64,000 bases of DNA from DATDIC01 sp963777625. Lineage in GTDB: Bacteria; Pseudomonadota; Alphaproteobacteria; Acetobacterales; Acetobacteraceae. The notes under the pieces were generated by a model, which saw nothing but the letters and a program-made list of their open reading frames with translations, was not told the origin of the DNA and ran no database searches. Below, one piece after another: positions 1 through 9,523 of the stretch. A program made the position numbers and the translations under genes. Numbering within the stretch: the stretch's first letter is position 1; each line of letters opens with the position of its first letter. The stretch covers positions 44,689 to 108,688 of the forward strand of contig CAVZRO010000023.1 of assembly GCA_963777625.1 (NCBI GenBank), in the 5' to 3' direction.

Positions 1-2
1 TC

Positions 3-1142
3 TTCGGGGTGGTGGTGGACAAGCTGGGCGAGGCCAAGCTGGTGGAAACGCCGGAACAGGACGGCAAGGCCAAATTCTGGCGCCGGGTGGTGATCGAGAA
101 GCCGTTCGGCCATGGCGTTGACTCGGCCCGCGAACTGAACGCGCGTATCCTGCGGACCCTCCACGAGGATCAGATCTTTCGGATCGACCACTTCCTCGGA
201 AAGGAGACGGTGCAGAACATCATGGCGCTCCGCTTCGCCAACGGGATGTTCGAACCGATCTGGAATCGCGAGCGGATCGATCACGTGCAAATCACCGCGG
301 CGGAGACGGTGGGCGTCGAGCAGCGCGGCAAGTTCTACGAGGTGACCGGCGCCCTGCGTGACATGGTGCCGAACCACGTCTTCACGTTGTTGTCGCTGGT
401 CGCGATGGAGCCGCCGACGGGCTTCGATGCCGCTTCAGTCCGCACGAAGAAGGCGGAAGTGTTCGCCGCTATGCCCTCGGTCAAGCCAGCCCGGGCGGTA
501 CGCGGTCAGTACGGGCCCGGCGCGGTGCTGGGCAAGCCAGTGAACGCCTATCGGAAGGAGCCGAACGTCGCGGGCAATTCGAACGTCGAGACTTATGTCG
601 CGATGCAACTCGAGATCGACAATTGGCGCTGGGCCGGCGTGCCATTCTTCATCCGTACCGGCAAGCACATGTCGCACCGCCTGACGGAGATCGCGATCCG
701 CTTCAAGCAGGCGCCTTACGCGCCGTTTCAGGACACGCCCGTCGATGCCTTGTCGCCTAACTGGCTGGTGCTGCATATCGCCCCGGGCGAGGGAGTCTCC
801 CTGCAGTTCGATATCAAGCGTCCGGGACCAGTCATGGAGCTCGCCTCCGTCAACATGGACTTCCATTACAATGACTGGTTCCCGAAAGAGGCGAACGCCG
901 GGTACGAGACGCTGCTCTACGACGTGATGATCGGAGACCCGACGCTGTTCATGCGTGCCGACATGGTGGAGCAAGCCTGGCGGGTGGTCCAACCTGTGCT
1001 TGATGCGTGGGCGGCGAAAGAGGCGGACTTTCCCAATTACGATTCAGGCAGCGACGGTCCGAAAGCCGCTGATGAATTGCTGGCGCGTGATGGCGACCGG
1101 GCCTGGCGGTCGGTGATTCCCGCCTGGGAGCAAGAGCAATGA
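3..1142 (+). CDS. zwf: Glucose-6-phosphate 1-dehydrogenase, 5' end outside window
   Basis: Oxidises glucose-6-phosphate to 6-phosphogluconolactone with NAD(P)+, the first step of the oxidative pentose phosphate and Entner-Doudoroff routes. The family signature RIDHFLGKE, which carries substrate-binding and catalytic residues, is present, followed by QNIMALRFANGMFEPIWNR and a full C-terminal domain. About 380 residues are visible, so roughly 100-130 N-terminal residues, including the nucleotide-binding fold, lie upstream of the window. The frame is open from base 3. Its TGA overlaps the ATG of the next gene (ATGA), so zwf, the HAD phosphatase and pgl are translationally coupled. No internal damage is seen. 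Confidence 0.96.
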   Translation, partial: FGVVVDKLGEAKLVETPEQDGKAKFWRRVVIEKPFGHGVDSARELNARILRTLHEDQIFRIDHFLGKETVQNIMALRFANGMFEPIWNRERIDHVQITAAETVGVEQRGKFYEVTGALRDMVPNHVFTLLSLVAMEPPTGFDAASVRTKKAEVFAAMPSVKPARAVRGQYGPGAVLGKPVNAYRKEPNVAGNSNVETYVAMQLEIDNWRWAGVPFFIRTGKHMSHRLTEIAIRFKQAPYAPFQDTPVDALSPNWLVLHIAPGEGVSLQFDIKRPGPVMELASVNMDFHYNDWFPKEANAGYETLLYDVMIGDPTLFMRADMVEQAWRVVQPVLDAWAAKEADFPNYDSGSDGPKAADELLARDGDRAWRSVIPAWEQEQ

Positions 1143-1963
1143 AGGTCCAACACGGTATTCGCCTGTTTCTGGCGGACGTTGACGGTGCGCTGTTGACCCA
1201 GGACAAGGTGCTAACCGACGCGGCCAAGGCGGCAGTCCGGGAGATGCGCGACGCCGGGATCACCTTCGCCATAACGAGCGGCCGGCCGCCGCGCGGGATG
1301 AGCATGCTCATCGAGCCACTCGCGCTGACCGGCCCCATCGCCGGCTTCAATGGCGGGGTGTTCGTCAATCCCGATTTGTCGGTCATCGAGAGCCATACGC
1401 TCGACCCCCTGGCCGCCGAGCAAACGGTGAAGTTGATCCTGGACCAGGGTCTGGATGCCTGGGTGTACACCGAGACCGAGTGGCTCATCCGCGACAAGAG
1501 CGCGCCGCACGTCGCGCGGGAGGCCTGGACGGTGAAGTTCGACGCCCGGGTTGTGCCGCGCTTCACCGACGCGCATTTGGCGAAAACAGTGAAGGTCGTC
1601 GGCATCTCGGACGATCTGGACCTGGTCGCCACCTGCGAGAAGGCCGCACAAAAAGCTCTCGGCAACAAGGCGAGCGCCGCGAGATCCCAGCCATACTACC
1701 TCGACGTCACCCACCCCCAGGCGAACAAGGGCGTGGTCGTGGCGTTTCTGTCCAAGCATCTGAATATTCCGCCCGAGCAGATCGCCACCATGGGTGACCA
1801 GCCGAACGACGTGTTGATGTTCCGCAAGAGCGGCTTCTCCATCGCCATGGGCAATGCCAGCGACGACGTGAAGGCGCAGGCGAGCGCGGTGACCGACAGC
1901 AACGAGAATGAGGGATTCGCGAATGCGGTGCGACGGTTCATCGTGCAGGCAGACGCGTCGTGA
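1139..1963 (+). CDS. HAD-superfamily Cof-type sugar phosphatase
   Basis: A 274-residue protein with HAD motif I near the N-terminus (FLADVDGALLT, the DxD nucleophile pair), ITSGRPP as motif II and GDQPNDVLMF as motif IV. The cap region between them is typical of Cof/type IIB phosphatases that act on sugar phosphates. The exact substrate cannot be read from sequence; its position between zwf and pgl suggests a hexose or pentose phosphate. The start ATG overlaps the zwf stop, and its TGA overlaps the GTG of pgl, so all three form a tight operon. The reading frame is intact. Confidence 0.88.
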   Translation: MKVQHGIRLFLADVDGALLTQDKVLTDAAKAAVREMRDAGITFAITSGRPPRGMSMLIEPLALTGPIAGFNGGVFVNPDLSVIESHTLDPLAAEQTVKLILDQGLDAWVYTETEWLIRDKSAPHVAREAWTVKFDARVVPRFTDAHLAKTVKVVGISDDLDLVATCEKAAQKALGNKASAARSQPYYLDVTHPQANKGVVVAFLSKHLNIPPEQIATMGDQPNDVLMFRKSGFSIAMGNASDDVKAQASAVTDSNENEGFANAVRRFIVQADAS

Positions 1964-2694
1964 CCCCGGCCTTCGGCGTCCTGCGAGTCTTCGACGATGC
2001 GGCGGCGCTGGCGCAGGGCGGGGCGACGTTCCTGTGCGAGCGGGCGGAGGCCCAGGCAACCGGCTTCACGGTCTGCCTGTCCGGCGGCTCCACCCCCAGG
2101 CGGCTCTATAAGGTGCTGGCCACGTCGCCTTTGCTCGAACGGTTTCCCTGGGCGCGCGCGCAGTTCGTGTTCGGCGATGAGCGCTTCGTGCCGCCGGATG
2201 ATCCCGCGAGCAACGCTCGGATGGCGACGGAGGCGATGTTCTCCCGCGCGCCCGTGCCGCCGGAGAACGTCCATCGCGTGCCGACGGTTGGCGTCACACC
2301 GGATCAGGCGGCGGCGGAATATGAACGCACATTGAGGGCGCTGCACGGCGGCGACACGCTGACGCCAGCCCGGCCGCTGTTTGACGTGTGCTTCCTCGGT
2401 GTCGGCGATGACGGCCACACCGCATCGCTGCTTCCGAACGAGGCGGTCCTCGACGTGCGGGATCGCTGGGTCGGCGTCGTCGCGCACGGCCGCCCGGAAA
2501 CGCGCATCACGCTGACTTACCCGGCACTGGAGAGCAGTCGCGCGGTCCTGTTCCTGGTACAAGGCGAGAGCAAGCGCGCCATTCTCGACCGCCTGCTCTC
2601 CGGCGATGAAACGGTGCCGGCTGGCCGACTGCGGCCGAGCGGGGACACCTTCTGGTTCGTGGACCGGGCGGCTGCCGGGCGCTGGGCGGACTGA
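1960..2694 (+). CDS. pgl: 6-phosphogluconolactonase
   Basis: Hydrolyses 6-phosphogluconolactone, the product of zwf. The 244-residue protein has the family's SGGSTPRRLY phosphate-binding motif, FGDERFVPPDDPASNARM, and the GVGDDGHTASLLP motif. It starts at a GTG that overlaps the TGA of the preceding HAD gene (GTGA). It belongs to the same isomerase-like fold as glucosamine-6-phosphate deaminases, but the length and the zwf neighbour support lactonase. The reading frame is intact. A 150-base gap with no clear gene separates it from the aldolase. Confidence 0.94.
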   Translation: MTPAFGVLRVFDDAAALAQGGATFLCERAEAQATGFTVCLSGGSTPRRLYKVLATSPLLERFPWARAQFVFGDERFVPPDDPASNARMATEAMFSRAPVPPENVHRVPTVGVTPDQAAAEYERTLRALHGGDTLTPARPLFDVCFLGVGDDGHTASLLPNEAVLDVRDRWVGVVAHGRPETRITLTYPALESSRAVLFLVQGESKRAILDRLLSGDETVPAGRLRPSGDTFWFVDRAAAGRWAD

Positions 2695-2846
2695 AGCAGA
2701 CATCACGCCCTGCCGCGCCGTCCGCACACCCCGCGCGGGAGGACACCGCCGCCCGCGATGCACTCGTCGAACTCAAGGAAGGCTGGAGATCTGGCCGGTC
2801 GACAATCAGGGAGAGCAAAGTCGCGGACCAAAACCTATCGGCATGC

Positions 2847-3841
2847 ATGGCGACGGCGGCGGCGTTGGTCGCTCCCGGCAAAGGCCTGCTGGCGGCGGAC
2901 GAGAGCCTCGGTTCTATTGCGAAAAGGTTCTTGCCCGTCGGCATCCCGTCCACGGAAGAGACGCGACGGGCCTACCGTGACCTGTTGTTCTCGACCGGCG
3001 CCATCGAGAAGTTCCTTAGTGGTGTCATCATGTTCGAGGGCACTCTCGGACAGCGCACCAGCGGCGGCGAAGCGTTCCCGGCACTTCTTGAGCGGATCGG
3101 CATCATTCCCGGTGTCAAGGTGGACCGCGGGCTGATCCCGTTGCGTTCCGGCTCAGATGAAATGATGACGGAGCTGCTGGATGGCCTGGCGAAGCGGCTG
3201 ACAGGCTACCGGGAGCAGGGCGCCCGGTTCGCCAAATGGCGGGCCGCGCTGCGCATCGGCGAGGGCATGCCGTCGCGCTACGCGATTGACGGCAATGCCT
3301 TCATCCTCGCCCGCTATGCCTCGATTTGCCAGCAGGCTGGGATCATGCCGATCGTCGAGCCGGAAGTCCTGAGAGACGGCAATCATGCCATCGGTCGGTC
3401 ATCCGAGGCGACCCGCGCGACCCTGGAGGCGGTGTTCGACGCACTCTATCAGGCCGGAGTGCGCCTGGAGGGGATGCTCCTCAAACCGAACATGGTCTCA
3501 CGCCGGGGGCGTACGCACCCGGCGCCGACGATCCGCAGGCAGTTGCCATCGCGACGCTGGATTGCTTGCGCCGCGTCGTGCCGCCGGCGATACCGGGCGT
3601 GGTGTTCCTGTCAGGTGGCCAGACCCCGGATGCAGCGACCCGCCATCTCGACGAACTGAACCGACGGGCCGGCGCTCTGCCATGGCCCCTCAGCTTTTCA
3701 TTTGGTCGTGCCCTCCAGGAGGAGGCTCTTATGTCGTGGCGAGGCGATGCGGCGAATGTCGCGCAGGCCCAGGGAGCCTTCCTCCGCCGCTGCCGCCTGG
3801 TCGCTGCGGCCGCGCGCGGTGCGTTAGCGGGCACGACTTGA
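2847..3841 (+). pseudogene. Class I fructose-bisphosphate aldolase, frameshifted
   Basis: Class I (Schiff-base) fructose-1,6-bisphosphate aldolase of glycolysis/gluconeogenesis. The first frame gives TAAALVAPGKGLLAADES, then EPEVLRDGNHAI and LEGMLLKPNMV, which contains the Schiff-base lysine. Right after that motif, around 3495-3500, homology jumps to another frame and continues as TPGAYAPGADDPQAVAIATL, PAIPGVVFLSGGQTPDAATRHL and FSFGRALQEEALMSW. One missing base or two extra bases would account for it. The two frames together give full length. The start is uncertain: ATG 2847 lies inside the conserved region and the open frame runs further upstream, so a few residues may be missing. It is either a pseudogene or a sequencing error. 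Confidence 0.85.
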
Positions 3842-3897
3842 GCACCACAGGGTCCCGAACCCTGGTCGCTCGAACATGATCGTGTTGGAGCGGTAAC

Positions 3898-4083
3898 GCC
3901 GATGATCACCGTCCCGACCTCGGAGCGCTCTCAGCCGATCACGATCTGGACGTTAATATCAGGGCCGAGCAGGAGATCGAGATCATCCTGCGTCATCTCG
4001 AATACTAAAACGCGATTCTGATCGCCATGCTGGAAACGCTCGACATAGATTTGGACGCGGCGTTGGGCAATCCGGAGCCGTGA
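3898..4083 (+). pseudogene. C-terminal fragment of a DUF1003-like membrane protein
   Basis: In this frame the DNA reads DHDLDVNIRAEQEIEIILRHLEY, then a TAA, then NAILIAMLETLDIDLDAALGNPEP and a natural TGA. The VNxRAExEI stretch followed by a short hydrophobic tail resembles the end of DUF1003 and low-affinity iron-permease-type proteins, recalled from memory. No N-terminal membrane part is found upstream, so this is a leftover 3' end, and it carries an in-frame stop. The next ~135 bases (4084-4218) contain a short open stretch with no recognised family. Confidence 0.4.
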
Positions 4084-4218
4084 GCTTGCCTATCGCCGGT
4101 CGCACGCCAAGCAGTCGGCGCACGGATTGATGGAACAGCTCCGCACGCAGATGCCGGATGGTCTTGACCGATTTGTCAAGCTGTACAACAGCTCTCCGCT
4201 CATATCGGAATCGGCGCA

Positions 4219-4848
4219 TCACGGTTGGGGAGCTGGCGCGGCCTCTGCCTGCTTGGTCGAGCCACAATGCTTCGCACACCATGCCACGATGGTTGGAACA
4301 AGCTGTCCCTTGCGCACCTCCTGGACCATATGTTGCACGCCATGCAGAAGATCACTCAGCGCCGTTTCGAAGAACGCGCCTACCTGCCCCGCTCGCAACG
4401 TTGGCGCGTCCGTCCGGTACACCCCATGCGCAGGCTCCACTCCCACGCCGATGTCATAAACGAGTTTCCCGCCCAGATACGCGGTGTAGGCCAACACGCC
4501 TGCCCCAACGACGCCAACGCCGAGATATATGGCGTTCGGGCGTTCGTGCTCGGCGCGCCAGACCGCCATCGAGGTGGCGACCACTGTGGCGACGAAGTTC
4601 AGATTGCGGTGCGTCACCAGCATGTCGTGCGACACGCCCTCAACGTTCACCTCTTCCCCGGCAATGAGCCCGGCGACCGCGGAGCCAAGCGCTCCGGCCG
4701 CCGCGATCGCGATTGCCTTGCGTCCGAAATTGTGGAGCGATCCGTTCCCGGTGGCGCACCCAAGAAGATCGGCACCAACCGCGAGCGGCAGCAGCGCGAT
4801 TGGGAGGTGTACGAAAGCGGGATGCATTTGCTGTGGGCGGACAGCCAT
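4219..4848 (-). CDS. DUF2231 family membrane protein
   Basis: About 210 residues. The MHPAFVHLPIALLPLAVGADLL opening is the hallmark of DUF2231, a family of small multi-span membrane proteins often found beside stress or redox genes; the biochemical function is unknown. Four hydrophobic segments are visible: the N-terminal one, one around AIAIAAAGALGSAVAGLIAG, one around NLNFVATVVATSMAV, and one around AIYLGVGVVGAGVLAYTAYLGG. The C-terminal third is soluble. I chose the ATG at 4848 (MAVRPQQ) rather than the upstream in-frame ATG at 4878 because family homology begins there. Its 5' end overlaps the tail of the upstream ORF in another frame. Confidence 0.85.
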   Translation of the reverse strand: MAVRPQQMHPAFVHLPIALLPLAVGADLLGCATGNGSLHNFGRKAIAIAAAGALGSAVAGLIAGEEVNVEGVSHDMLVTHRNLNFVATVVATSMAVWRAEHERPNAIYLGVGVVGAGVLAYTAYLGGKLVYDIGVGVEPAHGVYRTDAPTLRAGQVGAFFETALSDLLHGVQHMVQEVRKGQLVPTIVAWCAKHCGSTKQAEAAPAPQP

Positions 4849-5468
4849 GGCGTGCTCCTGGAACCGCCGCGGCCCCATTGTAGGCTCGATCCAACGGCCG
4901 CGTCACCGGGCAACCCGACATGCGTTATCAAGGCCGAGCGGGGCCTGGGACCGATAGGATGTCGGGAGTTTGTCCCCTCGGCATTGACGAGGCTCGCGGT
5001 AAGGCGTGCATCCAATGCTGGGCCGACTTGCGCGGTTGGATGATGGTCTGCGGCTGGCGGACCGTGGAACGCAATCATGGTGACGGCCAACCATGCGCCC
5101 ATAGCAGCATACAGAAGCGACGTTCTTGCCCATGGCGGCACGGCGAACCACCCGCTCGAACCGTCGGCGTTTCGGCGCGCTGCATGAGCGCGCGACGGCA
5201 GGAGGGAAATGAGGCGGGTCGCGATGGCTGTCGCGTCGTCGAGAGTCCACAGGCTCCTCGGCATCCGCGCGATGACCCCGGCCAGGTAGTCGATGGCGAC
5301 TATCCGAGGCAAGGTAGACAACCGCTTGGCCTCGTTCCACGGATCCTCGCCCGCTCGGGCGATGAGGGAGACGACGGTCAATGCCATCCCGTTGCGCTCA
5401 GTCCCAATTTCGGTGAACAGAAACGGGTCGAGGCCGTAGTTTCGCAGCGCAAGGTCACCATGTGTCAT
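4647..5468 (-). CDS. Hypothetical protein with one membrane segment, tail probably damaged
   Basis: The convincing part is the first ~150 residues: MTHGDLALRNYGLDPFLFTEIGTERNGMALTVVSLIARAG and onward, with a later hydrophobic segment LLYAAMGAWLAVTMIAF. The remaining ~80 residues run in a shifted frame over the DUF2231 gene and have low-complexity, shadow-like composition. The natural stop near 4900 has therefore probably been lost or the frame has shifted. I recognise no domain. It sits head-to-tail with DUF2231 and may be co-transcribed with it. The start at 5468 follows a purine-rich stretch (GGAGGCGAC). Confidence 0.55.
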   Translation of the reverse strand: MTHGDLALRNYGLDPFLFTEIGTERNGMALTVVSLIARAGEDPWNEAKRLSTLPRIVAIDYLAGVIARMPRSLWTLDDATAIATRLISLLPSRAHAARRNADGSSGWFAVPPWARTSLLYAAMGAWLAVTMIAFHGPPAADHHPTAQVGPALDARLTASLVNAEGTNSRHPIGPRPRSALITHVGLPGDAAVGSSLQWGRGGSRSTPWLSAHSKCIPLSYTSQSRCCRSRLVPIFLGAPPGTDRSTISDARQSRSRRPERLAPRSPGSLPGKR

Positions 5469-5530
5469 TGTCGCCTCCTGCGGACAATGCGCCGTCAACC
5501 ACCCCGCTGCTGGCCAGAGCGCCGGTTGGG

Positions 5531-5875
5531 TCAATTCGCTCGACGGACTGGATCAATAGGGACGGGCGTGAGCGGCGTACGAGCGACGCTGGCAAGGCTA
5601 GGCTCCTGGGATTTCTTCTCGAGGATTTCGAAGAATGGCTTGATGATCTCGATCGGCATCGGGAAGATGGTGGTGGAGTTCTGTTCCGCACCGATCTCGG
5701 TTAGCGTTTGAAGATAACGGAGCTGCATAGCCGCAGGGATACTTCCGAGAATTTTTGCGGCGTCGGTGAGGGTCTGCGCGGCTTCGAACTCAGCTTGCGC
5801 ATGGATCACCTTGGCGCGTCGGGCCGGGAGTGTCCGAATTTCTGTGTGCGAGGCCGCTTTCAGTCGCTCGACCAT
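5531..5875 (-). pseudogene. C-terminal remnant of a slipin (SPFH/band 7) protein
   Basis: The translated segment RRAKVIHAQAEFEAAQTLTDAAKIL, then AAMQLRYLQTLTEIGAEQNSTTIFPMPIEIIKPFF, matches the C-terminal part of slipin/stomatin-type membrane scaffold proteins (known signature: LRYLQTLxEI followed by xxFPMP). The N-terminal membrane hairpin and SPFH core are absent; upstream sequence in this frame is arginine- and cysteine-rich with no homology. Recognisable similarity begins near 5821. A truncated gene left by rearrangement next to the IS256 element. Confidence 0.7.
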
Positions 5876-6171
5876 TGGACAAGCAACTGTAACTGGCGAA
5901 TGATCTGTCCGGCAAGGTGCTTGACGCCCCTTGCTGATCCCATGTTCCTTGGTTCGATCAAAGCGCCGGTTCCTTCGTCCCGACCAGGGCCATTTGCCGG
6001 GCAGCCGCGCGCAAGCCCTGTCAAATTCGCCGCTTTTGCGGCGGGACCGGAGACACGCGCAGCCCTCGCTTGGGGGCGAGCATGGCGAGGACCCGCAATT
6101 TGACAAGGCTGAGCACGACGCCATGCTGCGGAACGAGGGTGCTTCTGCGTTGCCGTCACGTGCAGCATCGG
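5876..6171. other. Degraded segment without a recognisable gene
   Basis: Roughly 300 bases between the slipin remnant and the IS256-family transposase end. Short open stretches exist on both strands but none has recognisable homology, a start or coupling to a neighbour. I looked here for the left inverted repeat of the IS256-family element and did not find one. Confidence 0.5.
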
Positions 6172-7428
6172 TCAAACGTCACGGATGAAACGTTCCGCAT
6201 AGAGGATGGCGAACTGGTTCATCGCCTCCTTCCAGTGGTGCGCGGCTGTCCCCCAATCGACGGTAATATTACGCAAGGCTAACCAGATCAGCTTGCCCCC
6301 CGCATCGTCACTGGGAAAATGGCCGCGCGTCTTGATGATCTTGCGCAACCGGGCATTGACGCTCTCGATCGCATTGGTCGTGTAGATCACCCGCCGGATC
6401 TCGGGCGGAAAGGCGAAGAACGGAATCACCCGCTCCCAGGCCCCCCGTCAAGCCGACACCACGGTCGGGAATTTCTGCCCCCACGCGCCGTCTTCAAATG
6501 CATCGAGTGCCGCAAGCGCTGCCTCGGCGTTGGCTGCGGCATAGATCGGCCGCAGCGCGGCAGCCAGCGTCTTGCGGTCTTTCCAGCTGGCATAGTCAAG
6601 GCTGTTGCGGATCAGATGCACGATGCAGGTTTGCAGCGTGGTCGCCGGGAACACCGCGCCGAGCGCCTCCGGCATGCCTTTCAGGCCATCGCTGACCGCG
6701 ATCAGCATGTCGGCCACGCCGCGGGTCTTGAGGTCGTTGAACACCTTCATCCAGAATTTGGCGCCCTCCGTGGTCTCGATCCACAAGCCCAGTATCTCGC
6801 GCGAGCCATCCCGGCGAACGCCAAGTGCCAGATAGATCGCCTTGTTGCGCACCACCGCATCTTCGCGGATCTTGACCCGCAGCGCGTCGAAAAACACCAC
6901 CGCATAGACCGATTCCAGCGGCCGGCTCTGCCACGCCGTCACCTCGGCCAGCACGCCGTCGGTTACTGTGCTGATGAAGTCCGCGCTCACCTCGGTGTCG
7001 TAGGTTTCCAGCAGATAGGCCTGGATTTCACGCACCGTCAGGCCGCGTGCATAGAGCGCCGTGACCTTGTCGTCGAAGCCGGTGAAACGCCTGGCATGCT
7101 TGGGAACCAGCAGCGGCTCGAAACTGCCGTCACGGTCACGCGGCGTCTCGATCCTGATCGTGCCGTCGCCGGTCAGCACCGACTTGGCCGTGCTGCCGTT
7201 GCGATGGTTGGTGACCAACTCGGGTCGATCGGCGCCCGCCTCGTAGCCCAGGTGGTGGCTCAGCTCCGCCTTCAACGAGGCCTCGACCAGCGCCCTCTTG
7301 AATGCCAGGCCAGCTTCGTTGATCGCCTCGCCAGTCATTGGCCCGTTCAGGAACAGCGCCACCAGTTCCTCCGGGATCGACGGCAGTTTCGCTACGGCAC
7401 GCGCTACTTTCTTCGTTCTGCTCGGCAT
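6172..7428 (-). pseudogene. IS256-family (mutator-type) transposase with an in-frame stop
   Basis: DDE transposase of the IS256/mutator group. Visible motifs: VVFFDALRVKIRED with a catalytic Asp, LAVSDGLKGMPEALGAVFP-like segment with the second Asp, TCIVHLIRNSL, and downstream IYTTNAIESVNARLRKIIKTRG containing the catalytic Glu region. At 6448-6450 an in-frame TGA (on the minus strand) interrupts PTVVSA/RGAWERVIPFFAFP; family members have Trp here, so TGG to TGA is the likely change. The frame is the same on both sides. The stop removes the last catalytic residue, so the copy is presumably inactive. The likely start is MPSRTKK at 7428. Confidence 0.88.
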
Positions 7429-7481
7429 AATACGCTCCCTGGCGTGGGTTATGCTTCGCACACAGAATTACGGACAGGCTC
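6172..7481 (-). mobile_element. IS256-family insertion sequence, one terminal repeat visible
   Basis: Contains a mutator-type transposase gene on the minus strand. The right end reads, on the minus strand, GAGCCTGTCCGTAATTCTGT, ending near 7481, which is the kind of terminal repeat known for this IS family. The left end cannot be placed: no matching repeat is seen within ~150 bases beyond the transposase stop, so that end is probably lost. The element is inserted in the 3' end of the DUF488 gene, whose reading frame runs into the repeat. Confidence 0.75.
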
Positions 7482-7854
7482 GACCCGCCTGCCGAGTACA
7501 AGGCCCCTCAACACGATCGCGTCGTTATGCTCCTCGTCATGCGCGGAATATACCAGTGTGACCCGGCCTTGCCGCGCCAGAGAACGTAGCTCATCGAGCT
7601 GGTCAGAGTGCTGATGCACCTCGTCGGCATAGCGGCGGCGGAACTCATCCCAACGAGCGGGATCATGCCCGAACCACTTGCGCAATCCGGTGCTCGGCGC
7701 GAGATCTTTCATCCATCGATCCAGGGCGGCATCGGCCTTTTTGACTTCCGCGCGGCCACAGCCGGTCGATCAGGATCCGTGTGCCGTCCGCTGTCTCCGG
7801 GAGTTCGTACGCGCGCTTCAGTTGTACGTTGTCCGCGGCTATTCCGGTGCCCAT
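7449..7854 (-). pseudogene. DUF488 (YeaO-like) gene, frameshifted and interrupted by IS256
   Basis: The N-terminal frame gives LKRAYELPETADGTRILIDRLWPRG, the typical DUF488 opening. Near 7735 homology moves to another frame and resumes as KDLAPSTGLRKWFGHDPARWDEFRRRYADE, then TLVYSAHDEEHNDAIVLRGLVLG. The last ~10 codons (EPVRNSVCEA) are translated from the IS256 terminal repeat, so the IS entered just before the natural stop. The ATG overlaps the TGA of the upstream FAD oxidoreductase (TGATG), indicating an original operon. DUF488 proteins are small cytoplasmic proteins of unknown function. Confidence 0.82.
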
Positions 7855-9447
7855 CAGTGCCGCTCCGAGCAGATTTTAGCAGGGGCATCGTCCGGCGCGC
7901 CGTTGCCTCTTGCCTCCGCCATCATCGTCCTCTCAAACTCGACTTCGGCTCGGAGCCCATCGAGATCCCGGTGAACGATGGCCACCGCCAGCTTCCGGCC
8001 CCCGAGCCAGTAGCTTACAGCGCAGTCTCGCGCTTCGAGCGATCCCGCGATATCGATCTTGTCCCACCGCTCGGCGTGACCGACATAACCGAGGCCGAAG
8101 TCATACTGCTCGGTCCAGAAAAACGGGACGCAGTCAAAACGCTCCCACCGGCCGAGAATGTTCCGCGCGGCCGTCTGACCCTGGCGCTCGGCGACAACCC
8201 AGTGCTCGACGCGGATCCGCTCGCCCGTAAGCCGGTCCGGCCAGCGGGCGATGTCGCCGACCGCGAAGATCCCGGGGACGCTCGTCTCGAGATACTCATT
8301 CACCGCGATGCCGCGATCCATAGCGAGCCCCGCCCGCGCGGCCAGTGAAATTGCCGGCCGGACTCCGACCCCAACGACGACGAGATCGGCCTCAAGGTGC
8401 TCGCCATTTTTCAACGTGACGCCTTGGCTGTCTATCGAGGTGGCAGTCGTTTCCAGATGGAATGTCACTCCGTGTTGCTCATGCAGCGTTCGGAAGAATT
8501 GTCCGACTTCGTTCCCCAAGATGCGCGCCATGGGGCGCGCCTCCGGGGCGACAACATGCACCTCGATGTTCCTCGCGCGGAGCGATGCCGTCACCTCGAG
8601 CCCAATAAAGCTCGCACCGATCACCACCGCTCGCCTCGACGTCAGGGCCTTGGCGATCAGCGCGCGGCTGTCGGCGAGCGTTCGCAGATAATGCACGTGC
8701 GGGAGATCCGCGCCGGCAATCTCAAGCCGCACCGGGTCCGCGCCAGTCGCGAGCAACAGCGCGTCATAGGCATACCGGGCGCCATCGACGAGTTGCACGT
8801 GCCGATCCTCGGTGTCGATCGACGCCACCAGTGCGAGCAGTTTCAGGTCGATGCGATGGTCTCGATAGAATTCCGCTGATCGGAGAGGGTTCGAACTCCT
8901 CGGGTGCCTCGCCCGAGAGGTAACCCTTCGAGAGATTGGGCCGGTCACAGGGCGAGGACTCGTCGGCGCTCAGCATCGTGATGGACCCGGAGTAGCCTTC
9001 ACGGCGGAGCACCTCCGCGGCGGCATTGCCAGCCCCACCACCCCCGACGATGACAATCGAACGCGGCAACCGGGACCCGGTTATAGCCGGCTGCCGGCCG
9101 GCGATTTCAAGCTTTTCCCGAACATACGCAACGCCATCCCGCTGCTCCACCCGCCAGCAGGAGACCGGATTGAGCGCCGGCGCACGCAGGGCCTCGCCAC
9201 TCCGCATGCTGAAGCACGCATGATGCCACTGGCAACGAACCGTATCGTCCAGAAAGAGCCCTTGCTCGAGCGGGGCGCCATAATGCGTGCAGATGGCGCC
9301 GATCGCGAACACCTCGTCGCCGCGTCGTGCGAGAAGCGCGGGCTCGCCATCCGCGTGCCCAAGCAGCATAGCGCCGTCCCTGATAGAGGAGAGCGCGACT
9401 CCCTTGGAGAGATCCGGCCCGGTAAGTTTGACCTTATCTTCGCTCAT
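7854..9447 (-). pseudogene. Rieske-type ferredoxin/FAD-dependent oxidoreductase, frameshifted
   Basis: The first ~110 residues are a Rieske [2Fe-2S] domain: CTHYGAPLEQG and, ~17 residues later, CQWHHACF give the Cys-His / Cys-x2-His ligand set. Then come an FAD-binding fold (SIVIVGGGGAGNAAAEVLRREG) and, after a frameshift near 8885-8895, YDALLLATGADP, AVVIGASFIGLEVTASLRA (NAD-binding) and GIFAVGDIARWPDRL. The layout matches apoptosis-inducing-factor-like Rieske reductases that move electrons from NAD(P)H to a redox partner. The frameshift lies in GEAPEEF|NPLRSAEFYRDH. Chosen start MSEDKVKL at 9447. It lies downstream of PRC-barrel gene 1 and upstream of DUF488 on the same strand. Confidence 0.85.
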
Positions 9448-9523
9448 TCGCTGTCCTGACGTTGCTGAAGGCCTAGGGACGCGTGTGAACTGCGTGATCG
9501 AGAGCGACCCGGTCCATCGCGGC

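Noticed and set aside
3841..3870. CAGGGT...ACCCTG hairpin after the aldolase
   Set aside because: The stem is only six base pairs and no T-run follows, so a terminator call is not supported.
5434..5450. GTAGTTTCGCAGC inside the hypothetical gene at 4647-5468
   Set aside because: It encodes the conserved LRNYGL residues and has only the GTAGTTTC core; treated as coincidence.
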